Shown: positions 38,797 through 52,512 of the stretch, piece by piece
Layout of the letters: each line of letters begins with the position of its first letter
Position numbering within the stretch: the stretch's first letter is position 1
Assembly: GCF_051401765.1 (NCBI RefSeq)
Contig: NW_027480440.1
Location: 2,852,001-2,916,000 of the forward strand
Source: Calliopsis andreniformis
Lineage: Eukaryota; Arthropoda; Insecta; Hymenoptera; Andrenidae
Direction of reading: 5' to 3'
DNA length: 64,000 nt
Notes under the pieces: generated by a model
The model's input: only the letters and a program-made list of their open reading frames with translations
The model's database searches: none
Told to the model about the DNA's origin: nothing
Position numbers and translations under genes: made by a program

Positions 38797-41700
38797 TCAA
38801 TCCTCAATCCTCAATCCTCAATCCTCAATCCTCAATCTTCAATACTCAATACTCAATCTTCAATCCTCAATAATCAATCCTCAATCCTCAATCCTCATTC
38901 TTCAATCCTCAATACCCAGTCCTCAATCTTCAACCCTCAATCCTCAATCCTCAATCCTCAATCCTCAGACCTCAAACATCAATACTCAACCCTCTGTCCT
39001 CGTCCTCAATCCACAACACTCAATCCTCAATCCTCAATCTTCAATCCTCAATACCCAGTCCTCAATCTTCAACCCTCAATCCTCAATCCTCAATCCTCAA
39101 TCCTCAGACCTCAAACATCAATACTCAACCCTCTGTCCTCGTCCTCAATCCACAACACTCAATCCTCAATCCTCAATCTTCAATCATCAATATTCAATCT
39201 TCAGTCCTCAATCCTCAATCCTCAATCCTCAATCTTCAATCCTCAATCCTCAGTCCTCAATACTCTACCATCAATGTTCAATCCTCAATCCTCATTCTTC
39301 AATCCTCAATACCCAGTCCTCAATCTTCAATCCTCAATCCTCAATCCTCAATTCTCAATCCTCAATCCTCAATTCTCAGACCTCAGACATCAATACTCAG
39401 CCCTCAGTCCTCGTCCTCTATCCTCAACACTCAATCCTCAATCCTCAGTCTTCAATCATCTATACTCAATCTTCAATCCTCTATCCTCAATCCTCAATCC
39501 TCAATCCTCAATCCTCAATCCTCAATCCTCAATCTTCAATCCTCAATACTCAATCTTCAATCCTCAATCCTCAATCCTCAATCCTCAATCCTCATTCTTC
39601 AATCCTCAATACCCAGTCCTCAGTCTTCAATCCTCAATCCTCAATCCTCAATCCTCAATTCTCAATCCTCAATCCTCAATCCTCAGACCTCAAACATCAA
39701 TGCTCAACCCTCAGTCCTCGTCCTCAATCCACAACCCTCAATCCTCGATCCTCAATCTTCAATCATCAATATTCAATCTTCAATCCTCAACCCTCAATCC
39801 TCAATACTCAATCCTCAATCCTCAATGTTCAATCCTCAATACCCAATCCTCAATCTTCAATCCTCAATCCTCAATCCTCAATCCTCAATCCTCAATCCTC
39901 AATCCTCAGTCCTCAAACCTCAATCCCGAATCCTCAATCCTGAATCCTCAATGTTTAGCCCTCAGTCCTCAACAATCAGTTGTCAATCCTCAATCCTCAA
40001 TAGAATATCCTGAATTCACAGGTTTCAATGCTCAATACTTGACCTGCAATCTTCAAATCTCTACCCACAAGCATCAATTCTCATCACTCAACCCTCAACA
40101 CTCAGTCCCCAATCCTGAATCTTCAATCCTTAATCCTCAATCCTCAATCCTCAATCCTCAATCTTCAATCCTCAATACTCAATATTCAGTCCTCAATCCT
40201 CAATCCTCGGCCCTCAATCCTCAATCGTCAATCTCCAATCCTGAATACTCAATCTTCAATCCTCAACCCTCAATCCTCAATCCTCAATCCTCAATCCTCA
40301 TTCTTCAATCCTCAATACCCAATCCTCAATCTTCAATCCTCAATCCTCAATCCTCATTCCTCAAACCTCAACCCTCAACCCTCAGTCCTCATCCTCACTT
40401 CTCAATTCTCAAACCTGAATCCTCAATCCTCAATCTTCAATCCTCAATAATCAATCTCCAATCATCGATCCTCAATCCCCAATTTTCAATCCTTAATCCT
40501 CAATCTTCAATCCTCAGTCCCCAGACGTCAACCTTCAATCCTCAATGCTACATCCTCAATCCTCAATCCTCAGTTCTGAATCCTCAATCCTCAATCCTCA
40601 AACCTCAACACTCAACCGTCACCTCGTCCTCAATACTCAACCCTCAATCCTCAATCCTCAATCTTCAATCATCAGTACTCAATCTTCAATCCTCAATCCT
40701 CAATCCTCCATACTCAGTATTCAACACACAACCCTCAGCCTTCAATCCTCAATTCTCATTACTCAATAGAATATCCTGAACTCTCATGGTTCAATACTCA
40801 ATCCACAATATTCGATAATCAAATCTCAATCCTCAAACATCAATTCTCAACACTCAATCCTCAACACTCAGTCCTCTCCCTTCAATCCTCCATCCTCAAT
40901 CCTCAATCCTCAAGCGTCAATCCTTAATCCTCAATCCTCAACCCTCAATCCTCAACCCTCAATCCTCAGTCCTCACATCCGAATCCCGAATCCGCAATCC
41001 TGAATCCTCAATCCTGAATCCTCAATCTTCAGCCCTCAGTCCTCAACAATCAATTATCAATCCGCAATCCTCAATAGAATATCCTCAATTCACTGTTTTC
41101 GATACTCAATCCCCATTCTTCAATCTTCAAATCTCAATCCACAAACATCAATTCTCATCAATCAACCCCGCAACACTCAGTCCTCAATCGTCAACCCTCA
41201 ATCCCCAATAATCAATCTTCAATCCTCAATACTCAATCTTCAATCCTCAATCCTCAATCCTCAATCCTCAATCCTCATTCTTCAATCCTCAATACCCAGT
41301 CCTCAATCTTCAATCCTCAACCCTCAATCCTCAATTCTCAATCCTTAATCCTCAATCGTCAGACCACAAACATCAATACTCAACCCTCAGTCCTCGTCCT
41401 CAAACCACAACACTCAATCCTCGATCCTCAATCTTCAATCCTCAATACTCAATCTTCAATCCTCTATCCTCAATCCTCCGTCCTCGTCCTCAATCCACAA
41501 CACTCAATCCTCAATCCTCAATCTTCAATCATCAATATTCAATCTTCAGTCCTCAATCCTCAATCCTCAATCCTCAATCTTCAATCCTCAATACTCAATC
41601 TTCAATCCTCAGTCCTCAGTCCTCAAACCTCAATTCTGAATCCTGAATACTCAATCTTGAATCCTCAATCCTCAGTCCTCAATACTCTACCATCAATGTT

Positions 41701-44700
41701 CAATCCTCAATCCTCAATCCTCATTCTTCAATCCTCAATTCCCAGTCCTCAATCTTCACCCCTCAATCCCCAATCCTCGTCCTCAATCCACAACCCTCAA
41801 TCCTCGATCCTCAATCTTCAATCCTCAATACTCAATCTACAATCCTCAATCCTCAACACTCAATAGTCAATCGTCAATCTTATATCCTCGATACTCAATC
41901 TTCAATACTCAATCCTCAATCCTCAATCCTCAATCCTCATTCTTCAATCCTCAATACCTAATCCTCAATCTTCAATCCTCAATCCTCAATCCTCAATTCT
42001 CAATCCTCAATCCTCAGTCCTCAGTTCTCAAACCTCAATCCTCAACCCTCAGACCGCATCCTCAATCCTCAATCCTCAACCCTCAATCTTCAATCCTCAA
42101 TACTCAATCTTCAATCCTCAATCCTCAACACTCAATACTCAATCGTCAATCTTATATTCACGATACTCAATCTTCAATACTCAATACTCAATCCTCAATC
42201 CTCAATGTTCATTCTTCAATCCTCAATACCTAATCCTCAATCCTCAATCCTCAATCCTCAATCCTCATTCCTCAAACCTCAATCGTCAACCCTCAGTCCT
42301 CATCTTCAATTCTCAATTCTCAATCCTCAATCCTCAATCCTCAATCTTCAAACATCAATACTCAATCCTCATTCTTCGATCCTCAATACCCAGTCCTCAA
42401 TCTTCAATCCTCAACCCTCAATCCTCAATTCTCAATCCTCAATCCTCAAATCTCATACCTCAAACATCAGTACTCAACCCTCAGTCCTCGTCCTCAATCC
42501 ACATCCCTCAATCCTCAATCCTCAGTCTTCAATCATCAGTATTCAGTCTTCAGTCCTCAATCCTCAATCCTCAATCCTCAATCTTCAATCCTCAATACTC
42601 AATATTCAGTCCTCAATCCTCAATCATCGACCCTCAATCCTCAATCGCCAATCTCCAATCCTCGATCCTCAATCCTCAATTTTCAATCCTCAATCCTCAA
42701 TCCTCAGACCTGAAACATCAATACTCAACCCGCAGTCCTCGTCCTCAATCCACAACCCTCAATCCTCGATCCTCAATCTTCAATCCTCAATACTCAATCT
42801 TCAATCCTCAATCCTCAATCCTCAATCCTCAATCCTCAATCGTCAATCCTCCATCCTCAATCCTCATTCTTCAATCCTCAATACCCAATCCTCAGTCCTC
42901 AATCTTCAATCCTCCATACTCAATCTTCAATCCTCAATACTCAGTCCTTAATCCTTAATCCTCAATCCTCAAACTTCATTCCTCAATACTCAATACTCAA
43001 TCCTCAATCCTCAATATTCAATCCTCAATACTCAATCTCCAATCCTCAATCCTCATTCTTCAATCCTCAGTACCCAATCCTCAATCTTCAATCCTCAATA
43101 CTCAATATTCAGTCCTCAATCCTCAATCCTCGACCCTCAATCCTCAATCGTCAATCTCCAATCCTGAATACTCAATCTTCAATCCTCAACCCTCAATCCT
43201 CAATCCTCAATCCTCAATCCTCATTCTTCAATCCCCAATATCCAATCCTCAATCTTCAATCCTCAATTCTCAATCCTCAATTCTCAATCCTCAATCCTCA
43301 GTCCTCAGTCCTCAACCCTCAATCTTCAAGCCTGAGGCCTCATCCTCAATCCTCAATCCTCAATACTCAATCTTCAATCCTCTGTACCAGATCCTCAATC
43401 TTCAATTCTCAATCCTCAATCCTCAATCTTCAATCCTCAAGTCTCAATCTTCAATCCTCAATCCTCAATCCTCAATCCTCAATCCTCAATCCTCATTCTT
43501 CAATCCTCAACACCCGATCCTCAATCTTCAATCGTCAATCCTCAATCCTCAATTCTCAATCCTCAATCCTCAAATCTCATACCTCAAACATCAGTACTCA
43601 GCCCTCAGTCCTCGTCCTCAATCCACATCCCTCAATCCTCAATCCTCAGTCTTCAATCATCAGTATTCAGTCTTCAGTCCTCAATCCTCAATCCACAATC
43701 CCCAATCCTCAATCGTCAATGTTCAATCCGCAATACCCAATCCTCAATCTTCAATACTCAATCATCAATCCTCAATCTTCAATACTCAATCCTCAATCCT
43801 CAATCCTCAATCCTCAATACTCAACCATCAATCCTCAATTCCCAATTCTCAATAGATTATCCTGAAATCTCAGGTTTCAATACTCAAACCTCAATCCTCA
43901 ACCCTCAGCCCTCATCCTCCATCCTCAATCCTCAATCCTCAATCCTCAATCCTCAATCTTCAATCCTCAATACTCAATCTTCAATCCTCAATCCTCAATC
44001 CTCAATCCTCAATCCTCAATCCTCAATCCTCTATCCTCAATCCTCAACCTTCAATCCTCAATACTCAATCTACAATCCTCAGTCCTCAATCCTCAATCCT
44101 CAATCCTCATTCTTCAATCCTCAATACCCAGTCCTCAGTCTTCAATCCTCAATCCTCAATCCTCAATCCTCAATTCTCATTCCTCAATCCTCAATCCTCA
44201 GACCTCAAACATCAATACTCAACCCTCAGTCCTCGTCCTCAATCCACAACACTCAATCCTCAATCCTCAATCTTCAGTCATCAATATTCAATCTTCAGTC
44301 CTCAATCCTCAATCCTCAATCCTCAATCTTCAATCCTCAATACTCAATCTTCAATCCTCAGTCCTCAGTCCTCAAACCTCAATTCTGAATCCTGAATTCT
44401 CAATCTTCAATCCTCAATCCTCAGTCCTCAATACTCTACCATCAATGTTCAATCCTCAATCCTCAATCCTCATTCTTCAATCCTCAATACCCAGTCCTCA
44501 ATCTTCAATCCTCAATCCTCAATCCTCAATCCTCATTCTTCAATCCTCAATACCCAATCCTCAATCTTCAATCGTAAATCCTCAATCCTCAATTCTCAAT
44601 CCTCAATCCTCAATCCTCAGACCTCAAACATCAATACTCAAACCTCAGTCCTCGTCCTCAATCCACAACCCTCAATCCTCGATCCTCAATCTTCAATCCT

Positions 44701-46585
44701 CAATACTCAATCTTCAATCCTCAATCCTCAACACTCAATACTCAATCGTCAATCTTATATCCTCGATACTCAATCTTCAATACTCAATCCTCAATCCTCA
44801 ATCCTCAATACTCATTCTTCAATCCTCAATACCTAATCCTCAATCTTCAATCCTCAATCCTCAATCCTCAATTCTCAATCCTCAATCCTCAGTCCTCAGT
44901 TCTCAAACCTCAATCCTCAACCCTCAGACCGCATCCTCAATCCTCAATCCTCAATCCTCAATCTTCAATCCCCAATACTCAATCATCAATCCTCAATCCT
45001 CTATCCTCAATCCTCAATCCTCAATCCTCAATCCTCAATCCTCAGTCATCAGTACTCAATCTTCAATACTCAAACCTCAATCCTCAATCCTCAATCCTCA
45101 ATCCTCGATCCTCAATCCTCATTCCTCAAACCTCAATCGTCAAACCTCAGTCCTCATCTTCAATTCTCAATTCTCAATCCTCAATCCTCAATCCTCAATC
45201 CTCAATCTTCAAACATCAATACTCAATCTTCAATCCTCAATCATCAATCCTCATTCCTCAATCCTCAATCCTCAATATTCAACACACAATCCTCAACCAT
45301 CAATCCTCTATTCTCAATACTCAGCAGAATATCCTGAATTCTCATGGTTCAATACTCAATCCACAATATTCAATAATCAAATCTCAATCCTCAAACACCA
45401 ACTCTCAACTCTCAATCCTCAACACTCAGTCCTCTCTCTTCAATCCTCCATCCTCAATCCTCAATCCTCAAGCGTCAATCCTCAATCCTCAATCCTCAAT
45501 CCTCATTCCTCAATCTTCAACCCTCAATCCTCATTCCTCAAACCTCAATCGTCAACCCTCAGTCCTCATCTACAATTCTCAATTCTCAATCCTCAATCCT
45601 CAATCCTCATTCTTCGATACTCAACACCCAATCCTCAATCTTCAATCCTCAATACTCAATCCTCAATTCTCAGTCCTCAATCCTCAATCCTCAATCCTCA
45701 GGCCTCAAACATCAATACTCAACCCTCAGTCCTCGTCCTCAATCCACAACCCTCAATCCTCGATCCTCAGTCCTCAAACCTCAATCCTGAATCCTCAATC
45801 CTGAATCCACAATGTTCAGCCCTCAGTCCTCAACAATCAGTTGTCAATCCTCAATCCACAATAGAATATCCTCAATTCAGATGATTCAATGCTCAATACT
45901 CGACCTGCAATCTTCAAATCTCTATCCGCAAGCATCAATCCTCATTACTCAACCCTCAACATTAAGTCCCCAATCCTGAATCTTCAATCCTCAACCCTCA
46001 ATCCTCAATCCTCAATCCTCAATCTTCAATCCTCAATACTCAATATTCAGTCCTCAATCCTCAATCATCGACCCTCAATCCTCAATCGTCAATCTCCAAT
46101 CCTCGATCCTCAATCCTCAATTTTCAATCCTCAATCCTCAATCCTCAGACCTCAAACATCAATACTCAACCCTCAGTCCTCGTCCTCAAACCACAACACT
46201 CAATCCTCGATCCTCAATCTTCAATCCTCAATACTCAATCTTCTATCCTCTATCCTCAATCCTCAATCCTCAATCCTCAATCCTCAATCCTCAATCGCCA
46301 ATCCTCTATCCTCAATCCTCAATCCTCAATCCTCAATCATCAATATTCAACACTCAACCCTCAACCATCAATACTCAATTCTCATAACTCAATAGAATAT
46401 CCTGAATTCTCATGGTTCAATACTCAATCCACAATATTCTATAATCAAATCTCAATCCTCAAACATCAATTCTCAACACTCAATCCTCAACACTCAGTCC
46501 TCTCTCTTCAATCCTCCGTCCTCAACTCTCAATCCTCAAGCGTCAATATTCAATCGTCAATCCTCAACCTTCAATCCTCAATACT
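38797..46585. repeat. Block D copy 3 with a single unit E (D3 + E3)
   Basis: Matches D2 from 22777 at a spacing of 16020, then 16013. Where D2 is followed by two E units, D3 has one (about 42564-46004; spacing 15999 to E1 and 12558 to E2). The left junction at about 38797-38805 replaces the G sequence CAATTCTGAATCC with consensus heptamers. The right end, about 46585, switches from E-tail sequence to the G sequence found near 36250. Private changes include TTATATTCACG near 42154, CAATCGCC near 42645 and CAATATTC near 43013. Confidence 0.9.
43861..43874. other. Inverted repeat CCTGA-AATC-TCAGG
   Basis: E3 counterpart of the dyad at 27862-27875, unchanged. Confidence 0.8.
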
Positions 46586-47940
46586 CGATCTTCACTCCTC
46601 AATCCTCAATACTCAATCCTCGATCTTCAATCCTCAATCCTCAATCCTCAATCCTCAAACCTCATTCTTCAATCCTCAGTACCCAATCCTCAATCTTCAA
46701 TCCTCAATTCTCAATCCTCAATTCTCAATCCACAATCCTCAGTCCTCAGTCCTCAAACCTCAATCCCCATTCTTCAATCCTCAATACCCAATCCTCAATC
46801 TTCAATCGTCAATCCTCAATCCTCAATTCTCAATCCTCAATCCTCAATCCTCAGACCTCAAACATCAATACTCAAACCTCAGTCCTCGTCCTCAATCCAC
46901 AACCCTCAATCCTCGATCCTCAATCTTCAATCCTCAATACTCAATCTTCAATCCTCAATCATCAATATTCAACACTCAACCCTCAACCATCAATACTCAA
47001 TTCTCATAACTCAATAGAATATCCTGAATTCTCATGGTTCAATACTCAATCCACAATATTCTATAATCAAATCTCAATCCTCAAACATCAATTCTCAACA
47101 CTCAATCCTCAACACTCAGTCCTCTCTCTTCAATCCTCCGTCCTCAACTCTCAATCCTCAAGCGTCAATATTCAATCGTCAACCCTCAGCCCTCTATCCT
47201 CAGCCCTCAAACCTCAATCCCGAATCCTCAATCCTAAATCCTCAATCTTCAGCCCTCAGTCCTCAAAAATCAACTATCAATCCTCTATCCTGAATAGAAT
47301 ATCCTCAATTTACAGTTTTCCATACTCAATCCCCATTCTTCAATCTTCAAATCTGAATCCACAAACATCAATACTAATCACTCAGGCATCAACACTCAGT
47401 CCTCAATCTTCAATCCTCAATCCTCAATCCTCATCCTTCAATCCTCAATACTCAATCTTCAATCATCAATCCTCAATCCTCAATCCTCAATCTTCAATCC
47501 TCAATCCTCATTATTCAATCCTCAACACCCAATACTCAATCTTCAATCCACAATCCTCAATCCTCAATTCTCAATCCTCAATCCTCAATGTTCATACCTC
47601 AAACATCAATACTCAACCCTCAGTCCTCGTCCTCAATCCACAACCCTCAATCCTCGATCCTCAATCGTCAATCATCAATATTCAATCTTCAATTCTCAAC
47701 CATCAACCCTCAATACTCAATCCTCAATCCTCAATGTACGATCCACAATACCCAATCCTCAATCTTCAATCCTCAATCCTCAATCCTCAACCCTCAACCC
47801 TCAATCCTCAATCCTCAGGCCTCAAACCTCAATCCTGAATCCTCAATCCTGAATCCTCAATCTTCAGCCATCAGTCCTCAAAAATCAACTATCAATCCTC
47901 TATCCTGAGTAGAATATCCTCAATTTACAGTTTTCCATAC
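46586..47940. repeat. Fragment of region G with an internal deletion
   Basis: 46591-46955 matches 36253-36617 (spacing 10338) and 46959-47940 matches 36921-37902 (spacing 10038), so 300 bases of G are absent here. One private change is CCTGAGTAG near 47908, where other copies have CCTGAATAG. The right end passes into D4 within sequence shared by both blocks. Confidence 0.85.
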
Positions 47941-50900
47941 TCAATCCCCATTCTTCAATCTTCAAATCTCAATCCACAAACATCAATTCTCATCAATCAA
48001 CCCTCAACACTCAGTCCTCAATCGTCAACCCTCAATCCCCAATAATCAATCTTCAATCCTCAATACTCAATCTTCAATCCTCAATCCTCAATCCTCAATC
48101 CTCAATCCTCATTCTTCAATCCTCAATACCCAGTCCTCAATCTTCAATCCTCAACCCTCAATCCTCAATTCTCAATCCTCAATCCTCAAATCTCAGACCT
48201 CAAACATCAGTACTCAACCCTCAGTCCTCGTCCTCAATCCACATCCCTCAATCCTCAATCCTCAGTCTTCAATCATCAGTATTCAGTCTTCAGTCCTCAA
48301 TCCTCAATCCTCAATCCTCAATATTCAATTCTCAACCCTCAACCCTCAATACTCAATCCTCAATCCTCAATGTACGAACCTCAATACCCAATCCTCAATC
48401 TTCAACACTCAATCATCAATCCTCAATATTCAATACTCAATCCTCAATCCTCAATCCTCAATCCTCAATACTCAACCATCAATCCTCAATTCCCAATACT
48501 CAATAGATTATCCTGAATTTTCAGGATTCAATACTCAAACCTCAATCCTCAACCCTCAGCCCTCATCCTCCATCCTCAATCCTCAATCCTCAATCCTCAA
48601 TCCTCAATCTTCAATCCTCAATACTCAATCTTCAATCCTCAATCCTCAATCCTCAATCCTCAATCCTCAATCCTCAATCCTCAATCCTCAATCCTCAATC
48701 TTCAATACTCAATACTCAATCTTCAATCCTCAATAATCAATCCTCAATCCTCAATCCTCATTCTTCAATCCTCAATACCCAGTCCTCAATCTTCAACCCT
48801 CAATCCTCAATCCTCAATCCTCAATCCTCAGACCTCAAACATCAATACTCAACCCTCTGTCCTCGTCCTCAATCCACAACACTCAATCCTCAATCCTCAA
48901 TCTTCAATCCTCAATACCCAGTCCTCAATCTTCAACCCTCAATCCTCAATCCTCAATCCTCAATCCTCAGACCTCAAACATCAATACTCAACCCTCTGTC
49001 CTCGTCCTCAATCCACAACACTCAATCCTCAATCCTCAATCTTCAATCATCAATATTCAATCTTCAGTCCTCAATCCTCAATCCTCAATCCTCAATCTTC
49101 AATCCTCAATCCTCAGTCCTCAATACTCTACCATCAATGTTCAATCCTCAATCCTCATTCTTCAATCCTCAATACCCAGTCCTCAATCTTCAATCCTCAA
49201 TCCTCAATCCTCAATTCTCAATCCTCAATCCTCAATTCTCAGACCTCAGACATCAATACTCAGCCCTCAGTCCTCGTCCTCTATCCTCAACACTCAATCC
49301 TCAATCCTCAGTCTTCAATCATCTATACTCAATCTTCAATCCTCTATCCTCAATCCTCAATCCTCAATCCTCAATCCTCAATCCTCAATCCTCAATCTTC
49401 AATCCTCAATACTCAATCTTCAATCCTCAATCCTCAATCCTCAATCCTCAATCCTCATTCTTCAATCCTCAATACCCAGTCCTCAGTCTTCAATCCTCAA
49501 TCCTCAATCCTCAATCCTCAATTCTCAATCCTCAATCCTCAATCCTCAGACCTCAAACATCAATGCTCAACCCTCAGTCCTCGTCCTCAATCCACAACCC
49601 TCAATCCTCGATCCTCAATCTTCAATCATCAATATTCAATCTTCAATCCTCAACCCTCAATCCTCAATACTCAATCCTCAATCCTCAATGTTCAATCCTC
49701 AATACCCAATCCTCAATCTTCAATCCTCAATCCTCAATCCTCAATCCTCAATCCTCAATCCTCAATCCTCAGTCCTCAAACCTCAATCCCGAATCCTCAA
49801 TCCTGAATCCTCAATGTTTAGCCCTCAGTCCTCAACAATCAGTTGTCAATCCTCAATCCTCAATAGAATATCCTGAATTCACAGGTTTCAATGCTCAATA
49901 CTTGACCTGCAATCTTCAAATCTCTACCCACAAGCATCAATTCTCATCACTCAACCCTCAACACTCAGTCCCCAATCCTGAATCTTCAATCCTTAATCCT
50001 CAATCCTCAATCCTCAATCCTCAATCTTCAATCCTCAATACTCAATATTCAGTCCTCAATCCTCAATCCTCGGCCCTCAATCCTCAATCGTCAATCTCCA
50101 ATCCTGAATACTCAATCTTCAATCCTCAACCCTCAATCCTCAATCCTCAATCCTCAATCCTCATTCTTCAATCCTCAATACCCAATCCTCAATCTTCAAT
50201 CCTCAATCCTCAATCCTCATTCCTCAAACCTCAACCCTCAACCCTCAGTCCTCATCCTCACTTCTCAATTCTCAAACCTGAATCCTCAATCCTCAATCTT
50301 CAATCCTCAATAATCAATCTCCAATCATCGATCCTCAATCCCCAATTTTCAATCCTTAATCCTCAATCTTCAATCCTCAGTCCCCAGACGTCAACCTTCA
50401 ATCCTCAATGCTACATCCTCAATCCTCAATCCTCAGTTCTGAATCCTCAATCCTCAATCCTCAAACCTCAACACTCAACCGTCACCTCGTCCTCAATACT
50501 CAACCCTCAATCCTCAATCCTCAATCTTCAATCATCAGTACTCAATCTTCAATCCTCAATCCTCAATCCTCCATACTCAGTATTCAACACACAACCCTCA
50601 GCCTTCAATCCTCAATTCTCATTACTCAATAGAATATCCTGAACTCTCATGGTTCAATACTCAATCCACAATATTCGATAATCAAATCTCAATCCTCAAA
50701 CATCAATTCTCAACACTCAATCCTCAACACTCAGTCCTCTCCCTTCAATCCTCCATCCTCAATCCTCAATCCTCAAGCGTCAATCCTTAATCCTCAATCC
50801 TCAACCCTCAATCCTCAACCCTCAATCCTCAGTCCTCACATCCGAATCCCGAATCCGCAATCCTGAATCCTCAATCCTGAATCCTCAATCTTCAGCCCTC

Positions 50901-52512
50901 AGTCCTCAACAATCAATTATCAATCCGCAATCCTCAATAGAATATCCTCAATTCACTGTTTTCGATACTCAATCCCCATTCTTCAATCTTCAAATCTCAA
51001 TCCACAAACATCAATTCTCATCAGTCAACCCCGCAACACTCAGTCCTCAATCGTCAACCCTCAATCCCCAATAATCAATCTTCAATCCTCAATACTCAAT
51101 CTTCAATCCTCAATCCTCAATCCTCAATCCTCAATCCTCATTCTTCAATCCTCAATACCCAGTCCTCAATCTTCAATCCTCAACCCTCAATCCTCAATTC
51201 TCAATCCTTAATCCTCAATCGTCAGACCACAAACATCAATACTCAACCCTCAGTCCTCGTCCTCAAACCACAACACTCAATCCTCGATCCTCAATCTTCA
51301 ATCCTCAATACTCAATCTTCAATCCTCTATCCTCAATCCTCCGTCCTCGTCCTCAATCCACAACACTCAATCCTCAATCCTCAATCTTCAATCATCAATA
51401 TTCAATCTTCAGTCCTCAATCCTCAATCCTCAATCCTCAATCTTCAATCCTCAATACTCAATCTTCAATCCTCAGTCCTCAGTCCTCAAACCTCAATTCT
51501 GAATCCTGAATACTCAATCTTGAATCCTCAATCCTCAGTCCTCAATACTCTACCATCAATGTTCAATCCTCAATCCTCAATCCTCATTCTTCAATCCTCA
51601 ATTCCCAGTCCTCAATCTTCACCCCTCAATCCCCAATCCTCGTCCTCAATCCACAACCCTCAATCCTCGATCCTCAATCTTCAATCCTCAATACTCAATC
51701 TACAATCCTCAATCCTCAACACTCAATAGTCAATCGTCAATCTTATATCCTCGATACTCAATCTTCAATACTCAATCCTCAATCCTCAATCCTCAATCCT
51801 CATTCTTCAATCCTCAATACCTAATCCTCAATCTTCAATCCTCAATCCTCAATCCTCAATTCTCAATCCTCAATCCTCAGTCCTCAGTTCTCAAACCTCA
51901 ATCCTCAACCCTCAGACCGCATCCTCAATCCTCAATCCTCAACCCTCAATCTTCAATCCTCAATACTCAATCTTCAATCCTCAATCCTCAACACTCAATA
52001 CTCAATCGTCAATCTTATATTCTCGATACTCAATCTTCAATACTCAATACTCAATCCTCAATCCTCAATGTTCATTCTTCAATCCTCAATACCTAATCCT
52101 CAATCCTCAATCCTCAATCCTCAATCCTCATTCCTCAAACCTCAATCGTCAACCCTCAGTCCTCATCTTCAATTCTCAATTCTCAATCCTCAATCCTCAA
52201 TCCTCAATCCTCAATCTTCAAACATCAATACTCAATCCTCATTCTTCGATCCTCAATACCCAGTCCTCAATCTTCAATCCTCAACCCTCAATCCTCAATT
52301 CTCAATCCTCAATCCTCAAATCTCATACCTCAAACATCAGTACTCAACGCTCAGTCCTCGTCCTCAATCCACATCCCTCAATCCTCAATCCTCAGTCTTC
52401 AATCATCAGTATTCAGTCTTCAGTCCTCAATCCTCAATCCTCAATCCTCAATCTTCAATCCTCAATACTCAATATTCAGTCCTCAATCCTCAATCATCGA
52501 CCCTCAATCCTC
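47941..52512. repeat. Block D copy 4 (D4)
   Basis: Matches D2 from about 22058 at a spacing of 25883, and D3 at a spacing of 9863 (9870 after one extra heptamer near 52200). It shares with D3 the variants CAATCCTGAATAC near 50101 and GACCACAAACATC near 51227. It therefore groups with D3, but it extends about 720 bases further to the left than D3. It ends at about 52512, where most of unit E is missing. Confidence 0.9.
48510..48527. other. Perfect 8-bp inverted repeat with 2-base spacer
   Basis: D4 counterpart of 3385-3402, unchanged. Confidence 0.9.
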
